A stretch of 64,000 nucleotides of DNA from Adiantum capillus-veneris (lineage: Eukaryota > Streptophyta > Polypodiopsida > Polypodiales > Pteridaceae). The stretch covers positions 61,567,872 to 61,631,871 of the forward strand of contig CM043953.1 in NCBI GenBank assembly GCA_014529385.2, in the 5' to 3' direction. Positions within the stretch are counted from its first letter, which is position 1, and every line of letters begins with the position of its first letter. The notes beneath the pieces were generated by a model. That model saw only the letters and a list, made by a program, of their open reading frames with translations. It ran no database searches and was not told the DNA's origin. The position numbers were made by a program, and so were the translations under genes. Below, in pieces: positions 1-10,631 of this stretch.

Positions 1-11
1 ATACAAGAAGA

Positions 12-2610
12 GTGTACGAGTTGGCAACATCCATTCAGAAGGATGGAAAAGCCACATTGACAGCCATGGATGGAGAGAAGGTAGAAGTACAGATCACTCC
101 ACAGCTAATTGCAGACGCATTGAAGCTGCACAACAAAGGGAGCTCGGTCAGGGAAAGAAGGGAGGCAATAGAGGTCTATGAGTCCAAGAAACAGAATGCG
201 ACCTATGGAGATATGAAGGACCCAAGAGCGGCAACCCTTTGCCGACTGTACAACCAATTTCTTCATGTTTGCAGTAAAAGACCGCAAAAGTATACGACAC
301 CACCCCATGCCATTGCGACCACCATCACATGGGCATTAAAGAGCAATATGCCAAAAGAGGTGAATTACTCTCAACACATCCACGAGCAAGTAATTTCCAT
401 GCACAACGAGAAGCCAAAATACATAGGAGGAGCGGAAATTCTGACAAGAATAGCTTATGAAGCTATTGGAGCTAGAGATCAGTGGCCAAAGGCTCCCTCC
501 CAGAATGAGTGGCTTAGAGAAGCCGACGAGGAGGAAGAACAGCCCGAAGTATCCAAGAGGGCATCCACAAGAGCACACCGAAAACTAGAAGTAGTTTCAG
601 AACCTGAAGAGGATGTGGACGAGCCACTTAAGAAGAAAGTAAAGAAGAAAGTTGCTCCCAGGCAAACCAAAAGTCAGAAAGCGGCAAGAATGGAAAGATT
701 AGTGGAGCAGTTTAGAGCGGAAAGATCTCTAAAGGGTGACTTTGAAGAAAAGTGGGTGCCAGACCCCACTAAAGTCGGAACTAGCTCAGCCAGGCCACAT
801 ATTGATCAATACGATCAATATATTAAAGCTTATGAGGAGTCAGAGGCTATTTTGGAGCAGCAACCTGTCGAGCCATACACTGAAGAGGAGGTACAGCAAT
901 TAAAAGCTGAGCTGAAAAAAGACGACAAGGGGAAAAGGAAAGTAGATGGGTCTACTAAGCCTCAAGAGAAAGATGGGCAAGCCGACAAAGGGAAAGCCAA
1001 GGAAGCTGAGAACAAACATCCCTCTATGACTAATGTACCAAGCCCGAAGAAGACGGAAAAAATTGTGGAAGAGACCACAGTAGAGGTGGACACAGATGTT
1101 TTGGAAAAGCCAGAAGCCGAGACCAAAGAAAAGAAGATAGATCCAGTTCAGCAAAAGAGAAATGATTATGAGGATTTGGTAGAGATAGGATACATCGAAG
1201 AAGAGGCCCTTGAGGCAGTTTATGGGATCACCCTACAAAAACAAGATGAGCGGAGAGGGACGGAGAAAAAGACAAAGAGTAAAAAAGAAAGTGAAGAGAA
1301 ACTGGATGAACCGAAAATACTAGAAGAGCCAAAGCCAGTGGAGGTGGTGGCGGAAAGAGCTTTAGAGTTGACAAATGATGATGAAAAAGACATGCACATG
1401 GTGCATGAACTGCTCATCAAGATAAAAGAAAGGTCCAAGGCAAAGGAAGTAGAGATTGAGACAGCCAAACAAAGGGAAGCGGAGTTGCAGAGAAATTTAG
1501 AGAATGCTATGACTGAATCTGAAAGTCATAAAGCATCACTCTATGACGCGGAAAATGAGAGAGACGGCTTGATACTCCAACTAGCCGAGGCTTCAAGAGA
1601 AGTAGCAAGTGCACAGGAAGCAAGAGAGCGGATAGAGGACGAGTTGGAGGCGGCTAAGGATGAGCTCATTGAGCCAAGGGAAAGAGTCGAGCTCCAAGAA
1701 AGAACAATCACTAGACTCAGGTCTACCCCTAGAGCTAGCAGAGCAGGAACCGAACAAAAGGGAGTTATCGTACCAGTTTTGGAAAACCAGGTCCGAAGCT
1801 TACAAAGAGAGCTAATATTAGAGCAAGTGCAAAGGTTGCACATTGCGGAGGGATCATTGGCCGCAGAGGAGAGGCTCACATTAGAAAATCAAACACTACA
1901 GACAGAGAATGAGGCCCTCCACAAACAGCTCCAAGATCTACAAGAGCAACAAAGAAGAGAGATAGAGACACCACAAGAAGAATCAGGTGGAGCAGCCATA
2001 GAGCTACGAGAAACTGGAGAGGCAACCACAATTGAAGATCCAGCCCCAGCTCAAGAGGTGGCATCGACTTCAAGAATCTCTGAAGAAGAAGAACAAAGGC
2101 TCCATGACCAAATAGAAAAGTCAGCAGAGGAGAGTGCCAAGGCGGAAATGGAATGGGAGAGGAGACTCCTAATCTCCATTAGACTTCAGGGACTAGACAC
2201 AAAAGTGCTCCATGAATAGTGGATGCAACCCAGCCTGCCTTTCCCTTTGATGAAATTTGAAGTGCTAAAGACGAAAAAGAGACTAGAAGGAGAGCAGTAT
2301 GTCACTCTTTACGAAGGCGACATCAAAAAGGAGGAACAATCAAAGAAGATAGTAGATTCACAACCTAGATGGAGGAAAGGTTGGCTGAACAAATACCCAG
2401 CCTACCTCATCTACTTGGTGGAGGCACCAAAGGAGATCCGGGAGGATGCAACCTTCTGCCCGGGGCCAAGAGTCAGAAACTGGAAAGAGCATGGCAGGAT
2501 TGCAGAAAAGAAGCCAAATTGGCTTAATTATCCCAGTATGCCAGGACCAAAGGCAGGAGAGAGAATAGGTAAAGCCTACATGGTGAAAACCCTAATGGGC
2601 ACCATCAAGC
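12..2610 (+). pseudogene. E1 internal ORF, first part (coiled-coil protein)
   Basis: The frame is open at the left edge, so the true start lies upstream; the GTG at 12 is not the start. Codons run to an in-frame TAG at 2,217-2,219 and then continue in the same frame to 2,610, where Copia-1 cuts the gene. Roughly the first 165 residues look globular (motifs VEVQITPQLIADAL and YIGGAEILTRIAYEAIG). A Lys/Glu-rich low-complexity middle and a long heptad-rich coiled coil (about residues 440-715) follow. After the amber codon comes a more globular stretch (QPRWRKGWLNKYPAYLIYLVEA). The N-terminal part is reminiscent of plant transposon-linked domains, but I cannot name a family. It may be an extra ORF downstream of pol, since a purine tract and LTR follow it closely. 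Confidence 0.6.
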
Positions 2611-3399
2611 TGTTAGGAAATACGACGTAGCTAAATAGATAATTGAGTAGATTACTTAATGGAGAGAGACAGATTTACATACACGAGATTATAGAGTAGA
2701 GAGAGAGAGAGAGAGTACACACGATATACGTGGTTCACCCAATGTGGGCTACGTCCACGAGAAAGCAGCCACTCAATGGCTTTAGTACTTCAAAACAAGA
2801 AGTAATTTACAAAGGGATTATACCCTTAATGGAGCTCCCGCCTTGCTTCACTCTCACCACCTCACACTCACCTTGTTGCATCAACTTCACACTATGAAAT
2901 GTGTGTAGAAATGGCCTCCTTTTATAGGCCAAAAGGGCTGCCCTCTCTTATGAGAGACAGCCATGTGTAGCCGCCCTTGTGCGAATAAGTCCAAATCGGA
3001 CCCTCCAATCTGCCCATGTGTGGCCGCCCTTGAGAAGACAAGTCCGCTTTTGAATTCGGCCACCGGCCACCGGCCATTGACTTCCGACCACCGGCCACCG
3101 ACCATTGACTTTCGACCACCGACCATTGACTACCGGCCACCGGCCAACCGACCGGTTGTTTTTCGACCACTTTTCGGCCACCGTCCGGCCATAATATTCC
3201 GGCGAAAAAGAATATTCCGGCTCTTTATAGTTGCCCCCGAGCCCTTTATAGTTGCCCCTGATTCTTGTCCGTGAAAATTTTGGTTCCCGGTGAGTGATTT
3301 TCCTTCACGCACGATGGCTTCTCCTCATAATGGGGGCCTTACAAATGTGCGCTTTTACCACAAAAAATTACAAGGGTAAATCAGGCTCCATACTAAACA
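2611..3399 (-). repeat. Copia-1 3' LTR
   Basis: The 789-bp LTR starts (plus strand) TGTTAGG and ends TAAACA; on the minus strand it follows the purine tract ccaagtgggaga (about 3,400-3,413). A TATA box lies at about 2,919-2,927 (minus strand TATAAAAGG), with a CT microsatellite in the transcribed part. The U3 region holds a short GC-rich minisatellite built on GGCCGGTGG / GGTCGGAAGTCAAT. Confidence 0.85.
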
Positions 3400-3459
3400 A
3401 TCTCCCACTTGGAGACTGATCTCCAAACCAAACCTGTGACTGCTTTCCCTTCTGGCTTC

Positions 3460-6400
3460 TTATCCTTGAATGCCGATTGAAGATGAGAAAAAGCTCAACT
3501 TCTCCTTGTTGACCACCTTTGTAAACATGTCTGCAGGATTTTCACTTGTATGCACCTTTCCTAGCTTTAGTTGTCCCTCTTCCAAAAGAGTGCGTATGAA
3601 GTGATATCTCACCTCAATGTGCTTTGTCCTTGAATGAAAGGCTGAGTTCTTTGCAAGATGGATAGCGCTTTGGATATCACTGTACAAGACACAATTGTCT
3701 TGTTTGAATCCAAGCTCTTCTAAGAATCTATGAAGCCACAGAATTTCTTTGCTTGCCTCCGTCATTGCTACATACTCTCCTTCCGTGGTAGAAAGTGAAA
3801 CCACTTTCTGCAGCTTTGAAGCCCAGCTTACTGCTGTGCCTCCAACCGTGAACACATAGCCAGTAGTGCTCCTTCGAGTATCTTTGTCACCTGCCATATC
3901 TGCATCAGCATACCCTTCTAGAAAAATATCAGTTCCTCCAAAATACAAAGCATTTGTTGTTGTCCCTTTTAGATACCTAAGTATCCACTTCATAGCTTGC
4001 CAATGCTCTTTACCTGGGTTGTCCATGAACCTACTCACAACTCCCACTGCATGTGCAATGTCTGGCCTTGTCCAGACCATAGCATACATTAGAGAACCTA
4101 CCGCTAGAGCATATGGAACTTTAGACATATAGGCTATCTCCTCTTGTGTCTTTGGACACATATCCTTCGTTAGTTTAAAATGACCAGCCAAAGGTGTAGA
4201 AACTGGTTTTGCATTTTGCATTGCAAACCTTTCTAGTACCTTCTTGATGTAATCTTCTTGAGATAGCTTTATTGTTTTCTTCGTCCTGTCCCTTGATATT
4301 TTCATACAAAGTATCCTCTTTGCAGCACCTAAATCTTTCATTGAAAAAGATTTGGACAGCTCCTCTTTTAGGTCTTTGATGTCCTGCATGTTAGCACTTG
4401 CAATCAACATGTCATCAATATACAACATTAGGATGATGAATTTCCCATCTCCCAAATTCTTCGTGTAGACGCAGTGATCCGAGTTGCATCTTGTGAATCC
4501 ATGATCCAACATCCATCGATCAAACTTCAAGTACCATTGTCTTGATGCTTGCTTTATACCATACAAGCTCTTCTTTAATCTGCAAACCATTTTCTCCTTA
4601 CCTTTTACTTCATACCCCTTTGGTTGAAGCATGTAGATTTCCTCCTCTAAGTCACCGTGAGGGAATGCCGTATTTACATCCATTTGCTCGAGATTTAGAT
4701 CATGAGCAGCCACAAGGCTTAAGACAAGCCTAATTGAGTTCATTTTTACAATAGGAGAAAATATTTCATTGAAGTCAATACCTTTCTTTTGAGAAAAACC
4801 TTTTACCACAAGCCTAGACTTGTACCTTTTCTTCCCACCTTCTTCTTCCTTTATCTTGTACACCCATTTGTTTTGAAGTGCCCGCTTACCTTTAGGCAAC
4901 TCAACCAACTCCCATGTTTGGTTGTGATATAGTGAGTCCATCTCTACTTGCATGCTCTTCATCCATTCTGCTTTGGATTCATGTTGCATAGCTTCTTCAT
5001 ATGATTCCGGCTCTCCAGAATCTGAGATCAAGAGATGGTTGAAGGAAGGAACAAACCTTTATGGAGGTCTACTTGCTCTTGTAGATCTTTGGGGAGTAGG
5101 TTGAGGCTCCTCATTTGGTTGACGTTGTTGCACATTGTCACCGTTTGCAGTCCTTGAGTCTTCACCGTCCTCAAGCTCCATGTACTCATCACCTGTTTCT
5201 TTTGTTTGTTTTCTTTCCAAGTAATCTTTGTACATATTTTGTTCGTTAAAAATTACATCCCTACTCCTTAAGATTTTACCATCTTCAGGATTCCATAGGC
5301 GATACCCAAAGTCTCCTTCTCCATAGCCAATGAAGAAACACTTTTTGGACTTTGCATCTAACTTTGATCTTAGGCTTCTATCTATGTGCATGAAAGCCTC
5401 ACACCCAAACACTTTGAGAAATGCATAATTCACCGGTTTACTTGTCCATGCCTCTTCTGGAACTCCCCCATCCAATGCCGTTGAGGGTGACCGATTGATT
5501 AAGTACACAGACGTACTTACAGCTTCTACCCAAAGCTCAAGCGGTAGGCCTGCATGTAGTCGCATGCTTCGTGCTCGTTCCATGATTGTCCTGTTCATCC
5601 TTTACGAAATCCCATTTTGTTGAGGTGTCCTTGGGGTTGTCCTTTGCCTCCGAATGCCATTGCTAGCACAAAAGCTTTCAAAAGCTTGGCTGCAATATTC
5701 GCCTCCATTGTCGGATCTGAGGCATTTAACCTTGGTACCTGTTTCATTCTCCACAAAGGCTTTCCACCTTTGAAATATGGAAAATACATCGGATTTATTC
5801 TTCATGACATAAACCCATGTTTTTCTAGTTGCATCGTCTATGAATGTTACATAGTACAATAAGCCACCAAGTGATGGTGTACTTGCAGGACCCCAAACAT
5901 CAGAATGAACCAACTCAAGTTTTTTATTTTTTCTTTCATTTCCTGATTTCTGAAATTTTACCCTCTTTTGTTTACCATAAACACAATCTTCACAGAATTC
6001 TAAGTCCACTTCTTTCAAACCTGGTAGAAGCTTCTTTGTTTGAAGGATTTGCATTCCTTCGGCACTCATATGCCCAAGTCGGTAGTGCCACACCGCACTG
6101 TAAACTTCTGTAGTTGCTGCACAAGCTGAAGGTTGCATGCTAACAGCACACAAGTAAAGTGTACCGACTTTTTCACCCTTGGCAACCACCAAAGATCCCT
6201 TTGAGATCTTCCACCGTTTGTTTCCGAATGCAATGTTGTGACCTTCATCGTCCAATTGTCCTGTAGAGATCAAATTTTTGCGAAGAGAAGGAACATGCCT
6301 AACATCTTTAAGCTTCCATTCATTTCCGTTAGCAGTTTTGACAGAAACTGTACCTTTGCCGACAATCTCACAAGCTTCATCATCTCCCAAGTATACATAC

Positions 6401-7350
6401 CCAAAATTACCTTTAGTGTAGTCTTGGAAATGTTTTTTGTGTGGTGTCGCATGGAATGAAGCCCCGGAATCTACTATCCAGGAATTAGACACATTGTCTA
6501 ATGAGAGAATTAGAGCATCTTTCTCTACTTTACCTGCCACATTGGCCTCCGATGTTGGCTTGTTGTCTTGAGACTCTGTCTCCTTCTTCTTCTTGGACCA
6601 GCAATCCTTCTTGACGTGGCTTTTCTTGCCGCAGTTCCAACATTCAAGAACTGACTTTGTGCGTGACTTGCTCCGCCTTGAGCGATCACGACCCTTTTGG
6701 TTTTTGAACCTCTCCTTAGGCCTTCCTCTTGTTTCCACTGATAGTGCAGCACTTGATGATTCTCCTGTGCTTCTCCTTCGCATTTCCTCGCTTAGGAGAA
6801 CACCCACAACATCATCAAACTTAAGAGTATTTGTGCCAGAGATAGAATTACGTACAGCCATCACAAGGCTGTCCCAACTATCCGGTAGAGATGATAGTAT
6901 AAGGAGAGCTCGTACTTCGTCATCGAAATTGATTTTCACTGATCGAAGTTGACTTATGTTTGTGTTAAAGTCATTTAGGTGTTCTGCAACTAAACCATTC
7001 TCTACCATCTTTAGATTGAACAAGCGCATCATAAGAAATACCTTATTGGATGCCGATGGTTTCTCGTAGAAGTCATCAAGTGACTTCATCAAGTCCTCCG
7101 TGGTCTTCATCTCCGAAACATTGAAGGCCACCGTTGACTCCAAGCTTAACCGGATTGTTCCCAGTGCCTTTCGATCAAGGACAATCCATGCTTCATCTGC
7201 CATTGTTGCGGGCTTCTTCGCAAGACCGCCTAGTGGCAAATAGAGGTCCTTCTGGTAGAGATAGTCTTCAATCTGCATCTTCCAATGTTGGTAGTTTTTT
7301 CCGTTGAACTTCTCAATCTTGAGCTTCCCTTCCTCCACCATAACTCCCAC
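3460..7350 (-). pseudogene. Copia-1 gag-pol polyprotein, two nonsense codons
   Basis: A Ty1/copia polyprotein of about 1,300 codons in one frame. The order is gag (MVEEGKLKIEKFNGKNYQHW), zinc knuckle CWNCGKKSHVKKDC, protease IVDSGASFHATP, GAG-pre-integrase HYRLGHMS, integrase core (HSDVWGP, FIDDATRKTWVY, SDNGGEY), RT with active site YIDDM, and RNase H ending near the purine tract. Two in-frame TAA codons break it, at 5,604-5,602 after QQNGIS and at 5,061-5,059 after STRASRPP. The sister copy Copia-2 has GAA at both places, so each is a single G-to-T change. The protein is otherwise nearly intact, so inactivation is fairly recent. It acts in a cytoplasmic particle for reverse transcription and then in nuclear integration. 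Confidence 0.9.
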
Positions 7351-7400
7351 TCAATTCAAGTAATCCTTTCCTTGAGATAATTTAGCTACGAGCAAACCTT

Positions 7401-7412
7401 GCTCTGATACCA
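7401..7412 (-). other. Copia-1 primer binding site (tRNA-iMet type)
   Basis: The minus strand reads TGGTATCAGAGC two bases inside the LTR end. This matches the initiator-Met tRNA 3' end used by most plant Ty1/copia elements. Confidence 0.85.
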
Positions 7413-7414
7413 GT

Positions 7415-8010
7415 TGTTAGGAAATACGACGTAGCTAAATAGATAATTGAGTAGATTACTTAATGGAGAGAGACAGATTTACATACACGAGATTATAGAG
7501 TAGAGAGAGAGAGAGAGAGAGTACACACGATATACGTGGTTCACCCAATGTGGGCTACGTCCACGGGAAAGCAGCCACTCAATGGCTTTAGTACTTCAGA
7601 ACAAGAAGTAATTTACAAACGGATTATACCCTTACTGGAGCTCCCGCCTTGCTTCACTCTCACCACCTCACACTCACCTTGTTGCATCAACTTCACACTA
7701 TGAAATATGTGTAGAAATGGCCTCCTTTTATAAGCCAAAAGGGTTGCCCTCTCTTATGAGAGACAGCCATGTGTAGCCGCCCTTGTGCGAATAAGTCCAA
7801 ATCGGACCCTCCAATCTGCCCATGTGTGGTCGCCCTTGAGAAGACAAGTCCGCTTTTGAATTCGGCCACCGGCCATTGAATTCGGCCACCGGCCACCGGC
7901 CATTGACTTCCGACCATTGACTTCCGACCACCGACCATTGACTACCGGCCACCGGCCAACCGACCGTTTGTTTTCCGACCACTTTCCGGCCGCTGTCCGG
8001 CCATAATATT
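7415..8010 (-). repeat. Truncated Copia LTR (middle LTR block)
   Basis: It matches the Copia LTR from its 3' end (TGTTAGG on plus) through the CT tract, TATA region and U3 minisatellite. It stops at an ATATTCC near 8,010, where sequence jumps into gag. The distal U3, which ends TTAACA or TAAACA in the other LTRs, is missing. The short shared TTCC at the break suggests template switching during reverse transcription or microhomology repair. Confidence 0.8.
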
Positions 8011-8492
8011 CCATTGAAAGTGCAGCACTTGATGATTCTCCTGTGCTTCTCCTTCACATTCCTCGCTTAGGAGAACACCCACAACGTCATCAAATTTAAA
8101 AGTACTTGTACTAGAGATAGAATTACTTACAACCATCACGAGGCTGTCCCAACTATCCGGGTAGAGATGATAGTATAAAGAGAGCTCGCACTTCGTCATC
8201 GAAATTTATTTTTACCGATCGAAGTTGACTTACATTGGTGTTGAAGTCATTTAGGTATTCAGCCTGAACCATTTTCTGTCATCTTTACATTGAACGAGTG
8301 CTTCATGAGAAATACCTTATTAGATGCCGGTGGTTTCTTGTAGAAGTCCTCAAGTGACTTCATCAAGTCCTCCGTGGTCTTCATCTCTAAAACGTTCAAG
8401 GCCACCATTAACGCCAAGCTTAACCGGATTGTTCCCAGTGTCTTTCGATCAAGGACAATCCATGCTTCATCTGCCATTGTTGCGGGCTTCTT
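8011..8492 (-). pseudogene. Copia gag fragment between two LTRs
   Basis: This is the same gag as in 7,350-3,460 but only about residues 45-205 (from MADEAWIVLDRK through LMKSLEDFYKKP to SSAALSVE), with small indels that break the frame near 8,200 and 8,265. It joins an LTR directly at both ends without primer site or leader. It represents an internally deleted second copy fused head-to-tail to the main element. Confidence 0.8.
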
Positions 8493-9256
8493 TGTTAGGA
8501 AATAATACGTAGCTAAATAGATAATTGAGTAGATTACTTAATGGAGAGAGACAAATTTATATACACGAGATTATAGAGTAGAGAGAGAGAGAGAGAGAGT
8601 ACACACGATATACGTGGTTCACCCAATGTGGGCTACGTCCACGGGAAAGCAGCCACTCAATGGCTTTAGTACTTCAAAACAAGAAGTAATTTACAAAGGG
8701 ATTATACCCTTAATGGAGCTCCCGCCTTGCTTCACTCTCACCACCTCACACTCACCTTGTTGTATCAACTTCACACTATGAAATGTGTGTAGAAATGGCC
8801 TCCTTTTATAGGCCAAAAGGGCTGCCCTCTCTTATGAGAGACAGCCATGTGTAGCCGCCCTTGTGCGAATAAGTCCAAATCGGACCCTCCAATCCGCCCA
8901 TGTGTGGCCGCCCTTGAGAAGACAAGTCTGCTTTTGAATTCGGCCACCGGCCACCGGCCATCGGCCATTGACTACCAGCCACCGGCCAACCGACCGGTTG
9001 TTTTCCGACCACTTTCCGATCGCCGTCCGGCCATAATATTCCGACGAAAAAGAATATTCCGGCAAAAAAAAAATGTCTCGGGGGCCTCCACCCCCGAGGC
9101 CTTTAAAGTTGCCCCTGATTCTTGTCCGTGAAAATTTTGGTTTCCGGTGAGTGATTTTCCTTCACGCACGATGGCTTCTCCTCATAATGGGGGCCTTACA
9201 AATGTGCGCTTTTACCACAGAAAATTACAAGGGTAAATCAGGCTCCATACTTAACA
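8493..9256 (-). repeat. Copia-1 outer 5' LTR
   Basis: A 764-bp complete LTR with plus-strand ends TGTTAGG and TTAACA, next to the CAAGC duplication. It carries a GC-rich hairpin module (gtctcgggggcc / ggcc..cccgag, about 9,073-9,108). The 2,611-3,399 LTR has a different sequence in its place. It is therefore not a simple copy of the other LTR. Confidence 0.85.
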
Positions 9257-9261
9257 CAAGC

Positions 9262-9608
9262 TCTTTACTGGCTCTCCTAACCTTTCATGTCAGATGCTCA
9301 AGAAAATCTGCAGGACTCTCTTAGCTTGCATTGAAGTGTTCGCGCCAGATAAAGCCACGACCTCGAGTCTACTATCGATGGCCGACACGGTGTCTGATAT
9401 GATGTACGATCTTTCATTGCAGCCTTCTCCAAAAATGTTACACCTCCTATAACAAAGGATTATGTTTTTGCCTAGCTTCCACATGCAAACATTTGAAGAA
9501 GCTTTCTACACCGGCTTTTTCACCCACGAAAGCAAAATATTCGGCCCAACCTTGACCATCGGTAACCTACGATACGAATCACATTTACAGATGCTCAAGA
9601 AGACATGA
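9262..9608 (+). pseudogene. E1 internal ORF, last part after Copia-1
   Basis: If Copia-1 and one copy of its CAAGC duplication are removed, codons run without a shift from 2,610 into 9,262. This part reads FTGSPNLSCQMLKKIC onward, meets an in-frame TAA at 9,450-9,452, and continues to a final TGA at 9,606-9,608. The joined frame is about 981 codons long from the window edge, with two premature stops. The last stop lies 56 bases before the LTR. Frame continuity is good evidence that both parts are one gene; its function is unknown. Confidence 0.6.
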
Positions 9609-9664
9609 CTTTATTGACCAAGCATAAAAGTCATGTCAGGGACGACATGAACGCGGAGGGGGGG

Positions 9665-9951
9665 TGTTGAGCTAGCAGAGGATCACACCCACATTTTTGC
9701 TCACACTCATCATTTTGTAACCATTGATTGTAATAAATGTCTTTCCGACATTAATTTTGATTTGAGCCATTCATTAAGTAACGGGACTCAATTGAGTTTC
9801 GAGCTTGTAATCCCGAAGTAATTTCACTTGCTGATGTAATTAGTTAGAGATGTTCTCACCTCCAAGGCTGAGGTATATAAGCCAAAGTTTTTGTAACCTA
9901 GGCATTGAGAGATTATTAATCAAAGTGAGTTTTTGAGCGCCGTGACTGTGT

Positions 9952-10002
<51 letters not shown>

Positions 10003-10628
10003 TCTTATCTACTTGCTACGCGAGCTACGGAGTCGCCATTGAAGAAGCAACACCGCCATTGTGTTAGCAATGGCGAGAGCTACGCACAGATACCAAGAGT
10101 GCGCGCTATCGGCTTCTATGTGTGGTAAGTTCCTACGAGCTTCGGTGTGAGTTTTCTTCCAACTCGTGTGTCGGAATTGAGCGTGAATCATATCTATAGA
10201 ACCACAACGAGTAGAGCTACACATTAGTACCGTCAGGGTCAAGTTTCGGTCACCTGTATATTTCGGCCTGTCTTCATACACGTTTACCGCACGGAGTGGT
10301 TATAGGTTGATTTTGCAGTTCAAGTCTTTAGGGTGTTGTTCTTACCTAGTGTATAGACTTCCCCTTGAGTTTGAGATCGATTCAATGATTCTAGATCTTG
10401 TTTCGTATAGCATTCGTTCGTAGTATGAATTTCAGCCACTTGCGTATTTTAGAACTTAGATTTGATTTCCTTAGTAGTGATTGTCATTAGAAGGTCGAGT
10501 AGGTGATTTGACACCCACCTAGTTGTTTCCATGCGCCTGTGGGTCAAGCTCCGTCCTCGTTTGACAAATTTTGTTGTTGGTTGAGTTCTCGCTATTTATC
10601 TTCCGCTAGCGGTGTAACCGCCTTAACA
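9665..10628 (+). repeat. 3' LTR of element E1
   Basis: It starts TGTTGA right after a G-rich purine tract and ends TTAACA, the usual TG..CA palindromic LTR ends. It contains a TATA-like box (gaggtatataagcc, near 9,870) and a GA microsatellite at about 9,954-10,002. The length is 964 bp. The partner 5' LTR is outside the window, so the ends rest on terminal motifs and on the re-entry of gypsy coding sequence immediately downstream. Confidence 0.62.
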
Positions 10629-10631
10629 GCC

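Larger units (their letters stand above)
2611..9256 (-). mobile_element. Copia-1, compound Ty1/copia insertion with three LTR blocks
   Basis: The insertion is flanked by the 5-bp duplication CAAGC (2,606-2,610 and 9,257-9,261). Read on the minus strand the order is: LTR (9,256-8,493), gag fragment (8,492-8,011), truncated LTR (about 8,010-7,415), tRNA-iMet primer site, gag-pol (7,350-3,460), purine tract, LTR (3,399-2,611). One outer TSD around three LTRs means the rearranged unit was inserted whole or rearranged afterwards in place. It belongs to the same family as Copia-2. Confidence 0.85.
1..10628 (+). mobile_element. LTR retrotransposon E1, 3' part, interrupted by Copia-1
   Basis: The window begins inside this element. 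Visible parts are a long internal ORF, a purine tract of GCGGAGGGGGGG type just before 9,665, and a 3' LTR from 9,665 (TGTTGA) to 10,628 (TTAACA). The sequence right of the LTR enters a gypsy protease/RT frame, so E1 inserted into that gypsy element; the expected 5-bp duplication (GCCTT, 10,629-10,633) cannot be checked because the left end is outside the window. Copia-1 later inserted at 2,611-9,256. No pol is visible in the part present, so whether E1 is autonomous and which superfamily it belongs to are unknown. Confidence 0.72.

Noticed and set aside
12-2630. A host gene for the 735-residue and 135-residue ORFs
   Set aside because: The frame ends 56 bases before a purine tract and LTR, and continues across a copia insertion; it belongs to a retroelement.
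2887-3312. Overlapping ORFs with VGGRKSMVGGR-type repeats on both strands in copia LTRs
   Set aside because: They lie in the LTR U3 minisatellite and recur in every LTR regardless of frame; not genes.
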